DNA from: a bacterium
Lineage (GTDB): Bacteria; SZUA-79; Acidulodesulfobacterales; Acidulodesulfobacteraceae
Reading direction: 5' to 3'
NCBI GenBank assembly: GCA_021825865.1
Contig: JAKAFU010000006.1
Coordinates: 1-63,769, forward strand
Length of the DNA: 63,769 bases
This document shows positions 24,992-34,669 of the stretch, in pieces. The first letter of the stretch is position 1. Each line of letters begins with the position of its first letter. The translations under genes and the position numbers were made by a program. A model generated the notes under the pieces. It was not told where the DNA came from. It saw nothing but the letters and a program-made list of their open reading frames with translations, and did no database searches.

Positions 24992-26152
24992 CTATTTACT
25001 TTCCCTTATAATCTCTTCGGCTATTTTATATATCGGAAGGACTTTATCTACAACGCCTGCATCTACCACCGCTTTCGGCATACCGTAAACTACGCACGTC
25101 GCTTCATCCTGAGCAATTGTGCTCCCTCCGTATTTTTTTATAGCCGACATCCCGTCTAATCCGTCGGAACCCATTCCTGTGAGCATTACCGCAATCGATT
25201 TTTCATGGTACTCCTCTGCAACAGATTTCATCATTACGGTAACGGAAGGTCTATTAATAAGGTCTTTAGGCTCTTCGGAAATAAATATCCTGACACCGTC
25301 TTTTCCATCCCTTTTGATGCTCATATGTTTGTCCCCCGGCGCAAGATAAGCCGTGCCCGGTTTAATAATTTCGCCTCCCTCGGCTTCTAATACTTTTATA
25401 TGGGAAATACCTGAAAGTCTCTGAGCAAAAGGACCGGTAAAAGCCTTAGGCATATGCTGAACCAGCAGCAGCGGAAACGGAAAATCTGCGGGAAGCAGCG
25501 GTATGACTTCCTGTAAAGCTTTAGGTCCGCCGGTAGAAGAACCTATGGCTACTATTTCCTTTTTGGAATACAATCCGATATTAGGATTAATATTGCTATT
25601 ATTATTGCCGTTATTATTGCTGCCGCCGCTATGTAATGTTTTGGCTGTGAGACCAATATCGTTGTCGTACTTTGTTCTATTGTTGTCCGATTTTAATAAA
25701 ATATTATCGTGATTTTCAAATGACGGCTTAACCATGTAGATAACCTTATTAGCCGTAACAGCTCTGATTTTTGAAATCAAATCGTCCTTAACCTTTAAAA
25801 TATTTAATGAAACATTTGAAAGATTTTTAGGTATATAATCTACTGCGCCGTAATCTAATGCGTCAAGAGTTGCCTTAGCCCCTTCTTCAGTAAGCGAACT
25901 CAGCATAATGACGGGCAGCGGATTTTCTTCCATTATTATTTTAAGAGCCGTCAGACCGTCCATTTTAGGCATTTCAATATCCATAGTCACAACATCCGGC
26001 TTGAGGTCTTTCACCTGCTTAACGGCATCTTCCCCGTCTTTCGCCTGACCGATTACTTTTATATCATTTTCATCTTCCAGCAAAGAAGATATCGCCCTTC
26101 GCATAAATGCGGAATCATCAACTATAAGCACTCTAATAATTTTTTCAGGCAT
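24992..26152 (-). CDS. cheB: Chemotaxis methylesterase/deamidase CheB
   Basis: A 386-residue CheB with receiver and methylesterase domains. The receiver has VDDSAFMRRAI and the phospho-acceptor in PDVVTMDIEMPKMDG. A linker of about 40 residues is rich in Asn and Gly. The C-terminal domain has the catalytic triad regions AIGSSTGGPKAL (Ser), LLVQHMP (His) and LTGMGSDGLDG (Asp). It removes methyl groups from receptors when phosphorylated by CheA. GGAGG lies 6 bases before the ATG. No MCP gene is present in the window. Confidence 0.97.
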   Translation of the reverse strand: MPEKIIRVLIVDDSAFMRRAISSLLEDENDIKVIGQAKDGEDAVKQVKDLKPDVVTMDIEMPKMDGLTALKIIMEENPLPVIMLSSLTEEGAKATLDALDYGAVDYIPKNLSNVSLNILKVKDDLISKIRAVTANKVIYMVKPSFENHDNILLKSDNNRTKYDNDIGLTAKTLHSGGSNNNGNNNSNINPNIGLYSKKEIVAIGSSTGGPKALQEVIPLLPADFPFPLLLVQHMPKAFTGPFAQRLSGISHIKVLEAEGGEIIKPGTAYLAPGDKHMSIKRDGKDGVRIFISEEPKDLINRPSVTVMMKSVAEEYHEKSIAVMLTGMGSDGLDGMSAIKKYGGSTIAQDEATCVVYGMPKAVVDAGVVDKVLPIYKIAEEIIRESK

Positions 26153-26195
26153 TTAAATCCTCCATGCGCAATAAACTAAATATCAAATACTTAAA

Positions 26196-28391
26196 TTATC
26201 TTTTTTGTAAAACATCTATCATTGAAGCAATGTCCATAATAAGAACGACTTTTCCGTCACCGGTAATAGTAGCTCCGGATATGCCTTTATATCCAAATTG
26301 ATAGTCGCCTAATGATTTTATAACAACCTCTTCCTGTCCGTAAAGCGTATCAACCACTATACCTATTCTTTTTTCTGCAAGAGCTACTACGACCACGTAA
26401 ACTTCTTTACCGGACATGACTTTTTTATCCGCTGACGGGGAATTCCCCGCTGATTGCAAAGGTTTATTCTGAGATGCGCCGACACTGAATTCTTCGCCTA
26501 AACGCAATAAAGATAAAACAGATTTTCTTAAATTAATCACTTCATGATTGTCAATAGTTTGTATTGAAGACTCAGGTATTCTCAATGTTTCCACTACGGA
26601 ATTTAAAGGAATCGCAAATACTTCATCTTCTACCCCGATTATTAACGTTTGAATTATCGCAACGGTTAAAGGAAGTTTCAGAATTATATCTGAACCCTTG
26701 CCTTTTTCGGATTCTATGTCGATTATGCCGTTAAGTTTTTGAATATTAGTTTTGACGACGTCCATACCTACTCCCCTTCCTGAAATTTCAGTAACTTTGT
26801 CTTTTGTGCTGAAACCTGGGGCAAAAATAAGACTCAACGCATCTTTATCTGAAATAGACGCAGCTGTTTTATCGTCAATCAGTCCTTTTTCGACTGCTTT
26901 TTTTCTTAAAATATCAGGGTCCATCCCTTTACCGTCGTCCGATACTTCTATAATAATATAATTTCCTTCATGTTCGGCAGACAGATTAATAGTTCCGGCT
27001 TTAGATTTCCCTGCTTTTATTCTGTCTTCCGGCATCTCTATGCCATGGTCTATGCTGTTTCTTATAAGATGTACGAGCGGGTCTCCGATTTCTTCGATTA
27101 CAGATTTGTCTAATTCCGTCTCTTCCCCTGCAATATTTAATTCTATCTCTTTACCCAGTTCTTTAGATAAATCTCTTACCATTCTCGGAAATTTACTGAA
27201 CACTTTTTTAACCGGCTGCATCCTTGTTTTCATAACGGCAAGCTGCAGGTCTGTAGTTATAAGATTTAAATTTGAAACAACCTCTATAAGGGTGTCGGTA
27301 AATTCATCATCTGGGTATTTAAGTTCCAATTTAGAAGCTATATTAAATATTCTGTTTCTGGACAGAACTAATTCGCCCACTAAGTTCATTACATTGTCTA
27401 ATCTTTCGACATCAACCCTTATCGTAGTTTCAACAGGCGCAGCAACGGCGGGATGCATCTGTTGCATCTGGGGCGGCGGCTGAACTGCCGCCAAAACCGG
27501 TTTTTTAATTTCTGATGAAGCAGCAGGCGTCTGCGGTACTTTATTAACAGTTTGTTTCTCCGTCTCGTCTGTTTTTACCGTTCCATTTAAATTTTCTGTA
27601 TTGTTAATCGTATTCACATCTTTTTTTTCTTCACTTTTTTCTTCGGCTTTTTCTTTTTTTTCTTCCTCTTCTTTTTCTTTCAATATTTGAGATAATTCAT
27701 CCGGAGACATCAGATTGTCTTCTAATAAAATATCTCCTAAATTTCTGACTTTACGTTTTGGATGATGTTTTTCGCTGCCGGTATTATTGCCGCCTGCAGG
27801 AGTGGATGATTCTGCGGTATTTTTTTTATTGTCATTCTTGCTATGAGCATTGGCATTAGCAATATTGCTATCTATATTTTTATTACTTTCGGAAGATTCA
27901 GCTTCCTGCAGACTTATGTTATTATTCGCCGCCCCAAAATTACTTTCTGCAGGCTTTATTTCTTCAGTTTTCTGCGCAGCCGCAGCTTCTTCGGTTCCTC
28001 CGTCCGCCGCGAGCATATTTAGTTTGCCAATAATCTCTTCATTGTCAAAATTCCCTTCTTCGCCGGTGTCATTAATGTTTCTAATCATAGCCGTTAAAAT
28101 ATCCATAGTTTTAAGCAGATAATCCATCATATCCGACGTCAATTTAATTTCGCCCTGCCGTAATCTGTTTAAAATATTTTCGGCGCTGTGCGCAAGTTCA
28201 ACGAGATTCTGAAAACCTAAAAATCCGGCTGAACCTTTAATTGTGTGAGCTGCTCTGAAAATTGTATTTAAAAGTTCTTTATCCTCGGGATTTTTTTCCA
28301 GTTCAATAAAATTTTCGCTTAATGAATCAAGTAATTCTAACGCTTCTTGAACGAAATCGTTAATAATTTCTTTCATTGAATCGTCAACCAT
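26196..28391 (-). CDS. cheA: Chemotaxis histidine kinase CheA
   Basis: A 731-residue CheA. The P1 Hpt domain has FRAAHTIKGSAGF with phospho-accepting His49. A long linker of Asn, Lys and Glu follows, in which RNLGDILLEDNLMSPDELSQ near residue 225 recalls one half of an MshEN-type motif; a regular P2 domain is not evident. P3 dimerisation, P4 ATPase (HLIRNSIDHGIE, DDGKGM, GRGVGMDVV) and P5 CheW-like domains follow. The ATG at 28391 is preceded by GAGG at proper distance; an upstream TTG (28403) is less likely. It phosphorylates CheY and CheB. Confidence 0.95.
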   Translation of the reverse strand: MVDDSMKEIINDFVQEALELLDSLSENFIELEKNPEDKELLNTIFRAAHTIKGSAGFLGFQNLVELAHSAENILNRLRQGEIKLTSDMMDYLLKTMDILTAMIRNINDTGEEGNFDNEEIIGKLNMLAADGGTEEAAAAQKTEEIKPAESNFGAANNNISLQEAESSESNKNIDSNIANANAHSKNDNKKNTAESSTPAGGNNTGSEKHHPKRKVRNLGDILLEDNLMSPDELSQILKEKEEEEKKEKAEEKSEEKKDVNTINNTENLNGTVKTDETEKQTVNKVPQTPAASSEIKKPVLAAVQPPPQMQQMHPAVAAPVETTIRVDVERLDNVMNLVGELVLSRNRIFNIASKLELKYPDDEFTDTLIEVVSNLNLITTDLQLAVMKTRMQPVKKVFSKFPRMVRDLSKELGKEIELNIAGEETELDKSVIEEIGDPLVHLIRNSIDHGIEMPEDRIKAGKSKAGTINLSAEHEGNYIIIEVSDDGKGMDPDILRKKAVEKGLIDDKTAASISDKDALSLIFAPGFSTKDKVTEISGRGVGMDVVKTNIQKLNGIIDIESEKGKGSDIILKLPLTVAIIQTLIIGVEDEVFAIPLNSVVETLRIPESSIQTIDNHEVINLRKSVLSLLRLGEEFSVGASQNKPLQSAGNSPSADKKVMSGKEVYVVVVALAEKRIGIVVDTLYGQEEVVIKSLGDYQFGYKGISGATITGDGKVVLIMDIASMIDVLQKR

Positions 28392-28533
28392 AACTAACCT
28401 CAAAAAATTATTGCATTAATTTTATAAATTATAATTGCATACATTGCATGCTATTATAATTTTATGTAATCATAAGCAGAGTAAATTGCCTCATCCCCTC
28501 TTACGGCGTTTTTCTTATTTAAAATATGAAATT

Positions 28534-28917
28534 TTAATCCGGAAATATTTTTTCTATCTTTTCCTGAAGCACCTCGGCTGTAAACGGCTTAACAATATAA
28601 TTATTAACGCCTGCTTTGACAGCCTCTACGACATTTTCTTTTTTTGCTTCAGCCGTAACCATTAAAAATGGAATATCTTTTATGCCATCGGTAGCTCTGA
28701 CGGCTTTCAAGAGTTCTATACCTGTCATTTCAGGCATATTCCAGTCGGACACGACCAAATCGTAGCTGTTGTCGTTTAATTTTGAAAGCGCCACCTGTCC
28801 GTTTTCCGCTTCGTCTATATCGCTGAACCCTATCTGTTTTAATATATTTTTTATTATCCTTCTCATCGTAGAAAAATCGTCAACAACAAGAATTTTCATT
28901 GATAAATCTAATGCCAT
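28534..28917 (-). CDS. cheY: Chemotaxis response regulator CheY
   Basis: A 127-residue single-domain receiver. It has VVDDFSTMRRII, the phospho-acceptor in LVVSDWNMPEM, MVTAEA with the conserved Thr, and the Lys of NNYIVKPF. These match classical CheY closely. Phospho-CheY binds FliM and FliN to change rotation. The start is taken at the ATG at 28917 (MALDLSMKIL), preceded by GGAG 9 bases upstream; upstream in-frame starts would add an unlikely Lys-rich tail. It sits just before cheA. Confidence 0.95.
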   Translation of the reverse strand: MALDLSMKILVVDDFSTMRRIIKNILKQIGFSDIDEAENGQVALSKLNDNSYDLVVSDWNMPEMTGIELLKAVRATDGIKDIPFLMVTAEAKKENVVEAVKAGVNNYIVKPFTAEVLQEKIEKIFPD

Positions 28918-29120
28918 AAGTTTTAGCTCCTTAAAATTTTTTACAATTTTAAACAATAAAACATTCTGCAATAATATAATATTTTAAAAATCGCCGCGCA
29001 GTTTATTATAGTGCATAATAAATCATAAATCGGCATAATTTAAAAATTAAAATATACACTGAAAAAAGATAATAAATAAAAATATATATTTTAAAATATT
29101 ATAACAAAATATTAATATAA

Positions 29121-29519
29121 TCAATCAATATTTAATGCTTTTTTAGAAATTTTTAATAATTCCGATTCCTTAAACGGTTTTTGCAGAAACGCAAAACAGT
29201 TTTTAATCTCGTCTGCTCCGGGTTTCATTGAAGACATAAGTATTACCGGAATATTTTTAGTGTCTTCATTTTCTTTTAAATTTTTTAAAAGCGTAATGCC
29301 GTCCATCTGAGGCATATTAAGGTCGGTAATAATCAGGTCTACATCATTTTTAATAGCTGTCTCTAAAGCTTCAAATCCGTCTCCCGCCGTCAGTACCTTA
29401 AAACCCTTTCCGACAAAAGACAGGGACAGCAGTTTAATAATAACGATAGAATCTTCAACTATCAGAATAGTCTTGGCATTTGCGTTTTTATCAACATTTC
29501 TGCCGCTATCATTCACCAT
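29121..29519 (-). CDS. CheY-like response regulator
   Basis: A 132-residue single-domain receiver with a 15-residue Asn-rich leader. Key residues are present: IVEDSIVIIKLL, the acceptor in LIITDLNMPQMDG, MSSMKP (Ser in place of the usual Thr in this switch position) and FLQKPF. It lies between cheR and cheY, so it may be a phosphate sink for CheA or signal to another target, a common reason for a second CheY in che operons lacking CheZ. A CheZ or CheC/CheX gene is not seen in this window. Confidence 0.85.
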   Translation of the reverse strand: MVNDSGRNVDKNANAKTILIVEDSIVIIKLLSLSFVGKGFKVLTAGDGFEALETAIKNDVDLIITDLNMPQMDGITLLKNLKENEDTKNIPVILMSSMKPGADEIKNCFAFLQKPFKESELLKISKKALNID

Positions 29520-29773
29520 ATTTTTAATTTACCGAATATTTATACATAATAATTAATTAATTAATTTATTTATTAATTTACTTGTCCTCATTTATCATTT
29601 ATTCATTCGCTGATTAGCCGGTTTAACCGTCAATCTATTTTCTTAATCTGTCTGTCTATCCGTCTGTCTATACTATAATCCAAAACTATATCCGAATTAT
29701 ATCTCCCGTATTATATATCAGCCTATTTTCATTAATGCCTGATTATATAATTTTTTATTAGGCATTAAATAAG

Positions 29774-30640
29774 CTATTCTTTTATATATAGGGGCGTTTT
29801 TCCGAAACCTACTAATTTGAATGAACTTGAAATAAAATGCAAAGATTCTGAGTGCCCTAAAAATAAATAGCCGTTCTTTTTTAAAGAATCGTATAAGTTT
29901 GATATAACAACTTTTTTTGAATCGTTATTAAAATATATTATTACATTTCTGCAAAATATTATATCAAAATTCCCTATCTTTTTAATAGAATCAAAATTTA
30001 TCAAATTAATATTATAAAAACTTACCATATTTTTAATATTGTTTCTAATCTGAAATTGTTCATTGTTTATTTTGTCAAAATATTTTTCTATCAATTTCGG
30101 TTCGGTATTTCTCAGCGTATAGCTGCTGTATATCCCTTGTTTTGCGGAAGATAAAACATTTTCGCTGATATCTGAACCGATAATTTCAAAACTGAATCCG
30201 TCGGGAATTTCATTTAAATGCTCCATAATTATAATTGCCAGAGTAAAAGGCTCTTCGCCGGTCGAACATCCGGCGCTCCATATTCTTATTTTTTTTGAAT
30301 AGTTTGCCGGCGATTCTTTAATTTGTTTAAGTATTTTATCCTTTAAAACATCGTCTTCAAAGACTTTTAACTGAGGAACATCCCTGAAAAAACTGGTTTC
30401 ATTTGTCGTAATACTATTAAACAATTCCTTTATTTCATCGGATTGTTTAGCGGAATATTTAAGAAGATAAAAATAATCTTCATAATTTGCTAAATTGAGG
30501 TCTGATAATCTTTTAGACAGTCTTGTCTCTATCAGGTATTTTTTTTGCTCACTATAAAATATCCCGGTAAGCTGGTATATAAGGTCTCTAATTTTACAAA
30601 ATGTTTCATCGTTTAAATTTATATTTGAAGTATTCTGCAT
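29774..30640 (-). CDS. cheR: Chemotaxis methyltransferase CheR
   Basis: A 288-residue receptor methyltransferase of standard length. The N-terminal helical domain (FCKIRDLIYQLTGIFYSEQKK, then SITTNETSFFRD) leads into the SAM-binding domain: IWSAGCSTGEEPFTLAI, FEIIGSDISENVL, and FDIIFCRNVIIYF with FLGHSES near the end. It methylates glutamates on chemoreceptors in opposition to CheB. It follows the HEAT-repeat gene on the same strand. Confidence 0.96.
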   Translation of the reverse strand: MQNTSNINLNDETFCKIRDLIYQLTGIFYSEQKKYLIETRLSKRLSDLNLANYEDYFYLLKYSAKQSDEIKELFNSITTNETSFFRDVPQLKVFEDDVLKDKILKQIKESPANYSKKIRIWSAGCSTGEEPFTLAIIIMEHLNEIPDGFSFEIIGSDISENVLSSAKQGIYSSYTLRNTEPKLIEKYFDKINNEQFQIRNNIKNMVSFYNINLINFDSIKKIGNFDIIFCRNVIIYFNNDSKKVVISNLYDSLKKNGYLFLGHSESLHFISSSFKLVGFGKTPLYIKE

Positions 30641-30812
30641 CAGTTATAGCAACATCATAATTTATAATAAGTTATAGTCTGCGAAAGATAAATTTGAACA
30701 GAACATCAAGGTGAATATTCGTGTATCTTCGCTAAACAGAGCAATGTAAACGAATTGTTATTTTATAACAGTTATTAAATAAACGTAAAATAATTTAATT
30801 AAGTTTAATATC

Positions 30813-33008
30813 TTACTTTTTAATTTTAAGCAGCTCTTCCGCTATATTTCTTAAATCTTCGTTGGCGTCGCTCAAATAGTTTTTTATAACCGCTCTTGCC
30901 CTTGTTTCATCAATGGAGAATAAAGATCTTAGAATGCTTATTTTTATTAATATTTCATCAGAACTGCTCAAAATTTCAAGTAATTTATTAAAATTGTTGT
31001 AAATCCCGCCGGCATTATCAGCACCTTTATTATAAGTATTTTTATTATCATTATCTATATTATCATTATCGGTATCTATATTGTCAGAATTATATAATTT
31101 GCCGATAAGCTCAATAACTTTAAATCTGAACATGACTGAGCGGTTTTTAGGTCGTATAGCTTCGAAAAATACGCCTGAATCCGTAAATCCCAATTTTATA
31201 AGCGATTCTAAAGAATTATATAATATTTCTTCGTTATCGTTATCTTTGAGCAGTTCAAATAAAATTTTTGCAAACTCTTCTTTTAAATATTTATATTCTG
31301 CGCGGTTTATATTCGAAAAATTGCTTATAACGGATGCAAGCAGTGCTTTAATATTTTCCGATTCTGATTTGGAATCTGCCAGTATTTTAAATATGCTATA
31401 TACGTCTATAATATCTTTTTTATTTAAATGTTTATTCAGCGATATTTTAAATTCTTTAATGATGCGCAGTGATATTTCTTTAATCCTTACATTATTTGAA
31501 TAAAGACTATTTACAAAAAACTTAAAATAAATTTTGTTATTATTCGTTAAAATAATAATATTTTTGACATAATTATCTAAGACATCGGGATAATTTTCGC
31601 TTATTGCTTTGTTGTAAATATATTTGGCAAAATTAATTTTTTTTGACTTTCCTATTAAATCGGCTGCTGCTTTTCTTATATCTCCATTACTGTCGTTTAG
31701 CAAAAATAAAGCATTTTTTAATACCGATCTTGAAAGTTTTGGGGCGCCGTAATTAATTATAGACGCTGATGCGTTAAGCAGAGCAATATTTAATTCAACA
31801 AAAACTTTTCTGTCTTTAAAATAATTTAAAAGTACGGCAATTTCATTAAAATATCTATTTTCAGATAATATTTCAAACAGGATAGAATAAGAATTAAAAA
31901 AATTTCCGGAGCAGACCGTCTTTGTTTCAAATGATGCGCTCATGTATTCTAAATATTTTTTTATATAAAACGGATAAGAGACTTTTACAAGAGAATCTTT
32001 TATATATTTATATTCTGCATTATCGGGAGTTATTAAATTTTTATTCAGATAAATCATTAGAAAATTAAAAATTTTAGTAGATTTCTTTATATTTGATAAA
32101 GAAAAATAAAATAAAATCGCTTCTCTTATTAATTTATCTTCATAAAATTCTAATTTCAAAATATTTATTTTTATGTTAATATTCTGTATTTTTTTTATTA
32201 CGGTATTTTTATATTTTGTATTTTTATAATTTTTGGTATATATCCTATAAATATTTTTAATTAAATAAATTTTATCAATTCCTTTATATTTATTATCTGA
32301 ACCCGCAATATCCGTCAAAAAATTTAGACCTGCGCTGCCGTCAATTTTAGCTATAGCATCAATTATTAATTTTCTTACTACATCATCTTTATTTTTCCAG
32401 AATTCGTACTTTAGGTCGGCTATAGTTGCTCCTACTTTTAACTCTCCAATGGAAAATATAGCAGATGCTTTGACTAAAAATGAATCGTTCAATAACATTT
32501 TTTTTAGCGTTTGAACGAGTTTTAATTTTAAAAAACCTATAGATTCGGCAGCATTTGCCCTGACAATTTCATCTTCGTCTGCGCAAAATTTTCTCAAACA
32601 GGCGGAAGGAGCGCCATGCGGAATAAAATTACCGAATTTTAACAATTCCGATACAAATCTCCTATACTGTAAATCTGTATTAGCGCAATAATTTATTAAA
32701 AAATTCCCGTTTCTCTTTGCTTTATTTTTAAGAATATCAAAAGCAGCTGAACGCATTTTTACGTCGTAATTTCCCGTAACAATTTTAAATAAAATGCCGT
32801 GCAATAAACTATTGGAACTTTCGGACAGGGCATTCGACAGCATCTCTGTGGCGGCACTATTGCCTGTGTCTAATAATCCGATTAGCCGGTTTAATTCTTC
32901 CTCGTTATCGCTTTGAAGTACGCTGTTAATTTCTGAAATCAGCTCAAGCTTATTTTCAGAGGATATTTTATTAAATTCTTCTTCGATGCTATAATTATTG
33001 TTTTGCAT
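30813..33008 (-). CDS. HEAT-repeat protein of the flagellar/chemotaxis operon
   Basis: A 731-residue protein made of helical pairs typical of HEAT repeats, clearest at residues about 60-240 (KMRSAAFDILKNKA, VRANAAESIGFLKLKL, VKASAIFSIGELK, VVRKLIIDAIAKIDG) and again near the C-terminus (LIKISILRSLFSIDE, LRNIAEELLKI). The middle is Lys/Ile-rich with degenerate repeats, and an Asp/Asn-rich stretch lies near residue 655. No enzyme motif is visible. It overlaps fliA by 14 bases and precedes cheR, so it probably acts as a protein-interaction scaffold for chemotaxis or motor control. The exact role is unknown. Confidence 0.75.
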   Translation of the reverse strand: MQNNNYSIEEEFNKISSENKLELISEINSVLQSDNEEELNRLIGLLDTGNSAATEMLSNALSESSNSLLHGILFKIVTGNYDVKMRSAAFDILKNKAKRNGNFLINYCANTDLQYRRFVSELLKFGNFIPHGAPSACLRKFCADEDEIVRANAAESIGFLKLKLVQTLKKMLLNDSFLVKASAIFSIGELKVGATIADLKYEFWKNKDDVVRKLIIDAIAKIDGSAGLNFLTDIAGSDNKYKGIDKIYLIKNIYRIYTKNYKNTKYKNTVIKKIQNINIKINILKLEFYEDKLIREAILFYFSLSNIKKSTKIFNFLMIYLNKNLITPDNAEYKYIKDSLVKVSYPFYIKKYLEYMSASFETKTVCSGNFFNSYSILFEILSENRYFNEIAVLLNYFKDRKVFVELNIALLNASASIINYGAPKLSRSVLKNALFLLNDSNGDIRKAAADLIGKSKKINFAKYIYNKAISENYPDVLDNYVKNIIILTNNNKIYFKFFVNSLYSNNVRIKEISLRIIKEFKISLNKHLNKKDIIDVYSIFKILADSKSESENIKALLASVISNFSNINRAEYKYLKEEFAKILFELLKDNDNEEILYNSLESLIKLGFTDSGVFFEAIRPKNRSVMFRFKVIELIGKLYNSDNIDTDNDNIDNDNKNTYNKGADNAGGIYNNFNKLLEILSSSDEILIKISILRSLFSIDETRARAVIKNYLSDANEDLRNIAEELLKIKK

Positions 33009-33714
33009 ATGAATTTAATCGCGCTTTTAATTTTAATATTGCCTTTGAATGTATCTGGCAGATTCTGGATTCTGTTAAATTAAGAATCTTGCCTATATTT
33101 TTTAAAGTAAGCTCTTCATAATAATACATCATTAGAACGTTCTTTTCAATATCGTCTAACGTGTCAATGCATTTCTTTAATATTTCACCTTTTTCGCCGT
33201 CAATAAGACTATCTACCGCCGAAGGTTCTGCGCTTTCTACCGTTTCTAATGTTTCACATTGCATTTTAGGCATTCCGGCAAAATCCATATCTGAAATAAA
33301 AGACGCTCCTCTTATCTTATACAGCATATCATTCAATTCATCGGTGCTTATGCCTAATTCTTCCGCTGTTTCGGCATCGTCCGGCATTCTGCCTAATTTT
33401 TGTTCCAGATGCATATATGTTTTTTCGAGTTTATTTGACGCTTCGCGCGCATTTCTCGTTAAGTAGTCTAACTTTCTTATTTCATCAAGGATAGAACCTT
33501 TAATTCTTGTTACGGCATATTTTTTAAAATTATCATTTTTAGACGGGTCATATTTTACAGCTGCGTCAATAAGTCCTGTAATGCCGAATTCAACAAGGTC
33601 GTCTCTGTCAACAATCCCGTGATATCTAAGTGTCATAAAATTGACAACGCTATTAACTAGTTTAAAATTATCTTCTATCAGTTTTTTCGACTTTTCGTCT
33701 AATTGATTCATCAT
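32995..33714 (-). CDS. fliA: Flagellar sigma factor FliA (sigma-28)
   Basis: A 239-residue sigma-28 factor. Region 2 has DDLVEFGITGLIDAAVKYDP and FKKYAVTRIKGSILDEIRKLD; region 3 has the KLGRMPDDAETAEELGIS pattern; region 4 ends with LTLKNIGKILNLTESRICQ, the helix-turn-helix for the -35 element. It transcribes late flagellar genes such as flagellin and is held inactive by FlgM (14018-14308). It lies between flhG and the HEAT-repeat gene, the standard flhF-flhG-fliA order. Confidence 0.97.
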   Translation of the reverse strand: MMNQLDEKSKKLIEDNFKLVNSVVNFMTLRYHGIVDRDDLVEFGITGLIDAAVKYDPSKNDNFKKYAVTRIKGSILDEIRKLDYLTRNAREASNKLEKTYMHLEQKLGRMPDDAETAEELGISTDELNDMLYKIRGASFISDMDFAGMPKMQCETLETVESAEPSAVDSLIDGEKGEILKKCIDTLDDIEKNVLMMYYYEELTLKNIGKILNLTESRICQIHSKAILKLKARLNSYAKQ

Positions 33715-33777
33715 AATTATTTGGTATTCGGCAGATTAAACCATACGGTTTGACACGCCCCCATATATATTATATAT

Positions 33778-34602
33778 CTAATCCTTTCTAAAAAGATTAT
33801 TAAAAAAGAATTGTAAATTTCCGCTTGAATATCCGTCTTCATCCTGCGATATTATATCATAAGCCAATTTTTTAAAACACGCAGCAGATTTTGATTCAGG
33901 ATAAAGCTCCATTGCCGTTTTTTGCATAATAACGGATTTGGAAACATTCTCGTCGTACAATATAAATCCTGCATAACTCAGGGAAACTTTGAGAAATTTA
34001 TCGGCAACAATACCCAGATGTTTATATATGCCTTTTGCTTCCTTTTCGTTTTTTGCCATATTTAAAATAATAGAGAAATTTTTCTGCCCATGCTTTGTGC
34101 TCATTACTTTTATAAGCGCATATGCATCGGTTATAGATGTCGGCTCAGGTGTTACTATAACCATGATTTCGCCTGCTGCAAGGTTAAAATAAATTACATT
34201 AGGCGATATACCCGCTCCGGTATCAATGAGCAGAATGTCTATATCAGAGAGAAAATCGCCGAATCTGGACATTAAAGTCATTTTTTGTGTTTCCGTAAGA
34301 TTTGACAATTCTGGTATGCCTGAAGAGGCAGGCAGAACTAAAATACCGTTTTTATCTGAAATAATAATATCCTTCAGCTGCTTATCTCCATACAGTACGT
34401 TAGATATATTATACTTTGGCGCCAGTCCTAAAACAACCGAAACGTTTCCGAGACTCAGGTCTGCATCCATTATCATTACTTTTTTACCCATGGAAACGAA
34501 ACAATAGGCAAGATTGCATACGATATTAGTTTTGCCGACTCCGCCTTTTCCGCTTGTTATAGATATAATTTTAGTCTGATTTGGCTGTTTTCTTTTTCTC
34601 AT
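33778..34602 (-). CDS. flhG: Flagellar number regulator FlhG (MinD/ParA-like ATPase)
   Basis: A 274-residue MinD-type ATPase from the ATG at 34602. It has SGKGGVGKTNIVCNLAY, IMDADLSLGN and LLIDTGAGIS. The C-terminal amphipathic helix (LQFFFNNLFRK) fits the membrane-targeting sequence of FlhG. Only about 10 residues precede the first strand, so the N-terminal DQAxxLR helix that normally activates the FlhF GTPase is missing. The reading frame stays open upstream to 34746, overlapping flhF, but contains no such motif either. FlhG limits flagellar number at the pole and interacts with the C-ring. Confidence 0.88.
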   Translation of the reverse strand: MRKRKQPNQTKIISITSGKGGVGKTNIVCNLAYCFVSMGKKVMIMDADLSLGNVSVVLGLAPKYNISNVLYGDKQLKDIIISDKNGILVLPASSGIPELSNLTETQKMTLMSRFGDFLSDIDILLIDTGAGISPNVIYFNLAAGEIMVIVTPEPTSITDAYALIKVMSTKHGQKNFSIILNMAKNEKEAKGIYKHLGIVADKFLKVSLSYAGFILYDENVSKSVIMQKTAMELYPESKSAACFKKLAYDIISQDEDGYSSGNLQFFFNNLFRKD

Positions 34603-34669
34603 AATATTTTTATTAATTTTAATTGAACTTTCATTAAGTTTATTAAATGTATTAGTTAAATATATTCCG

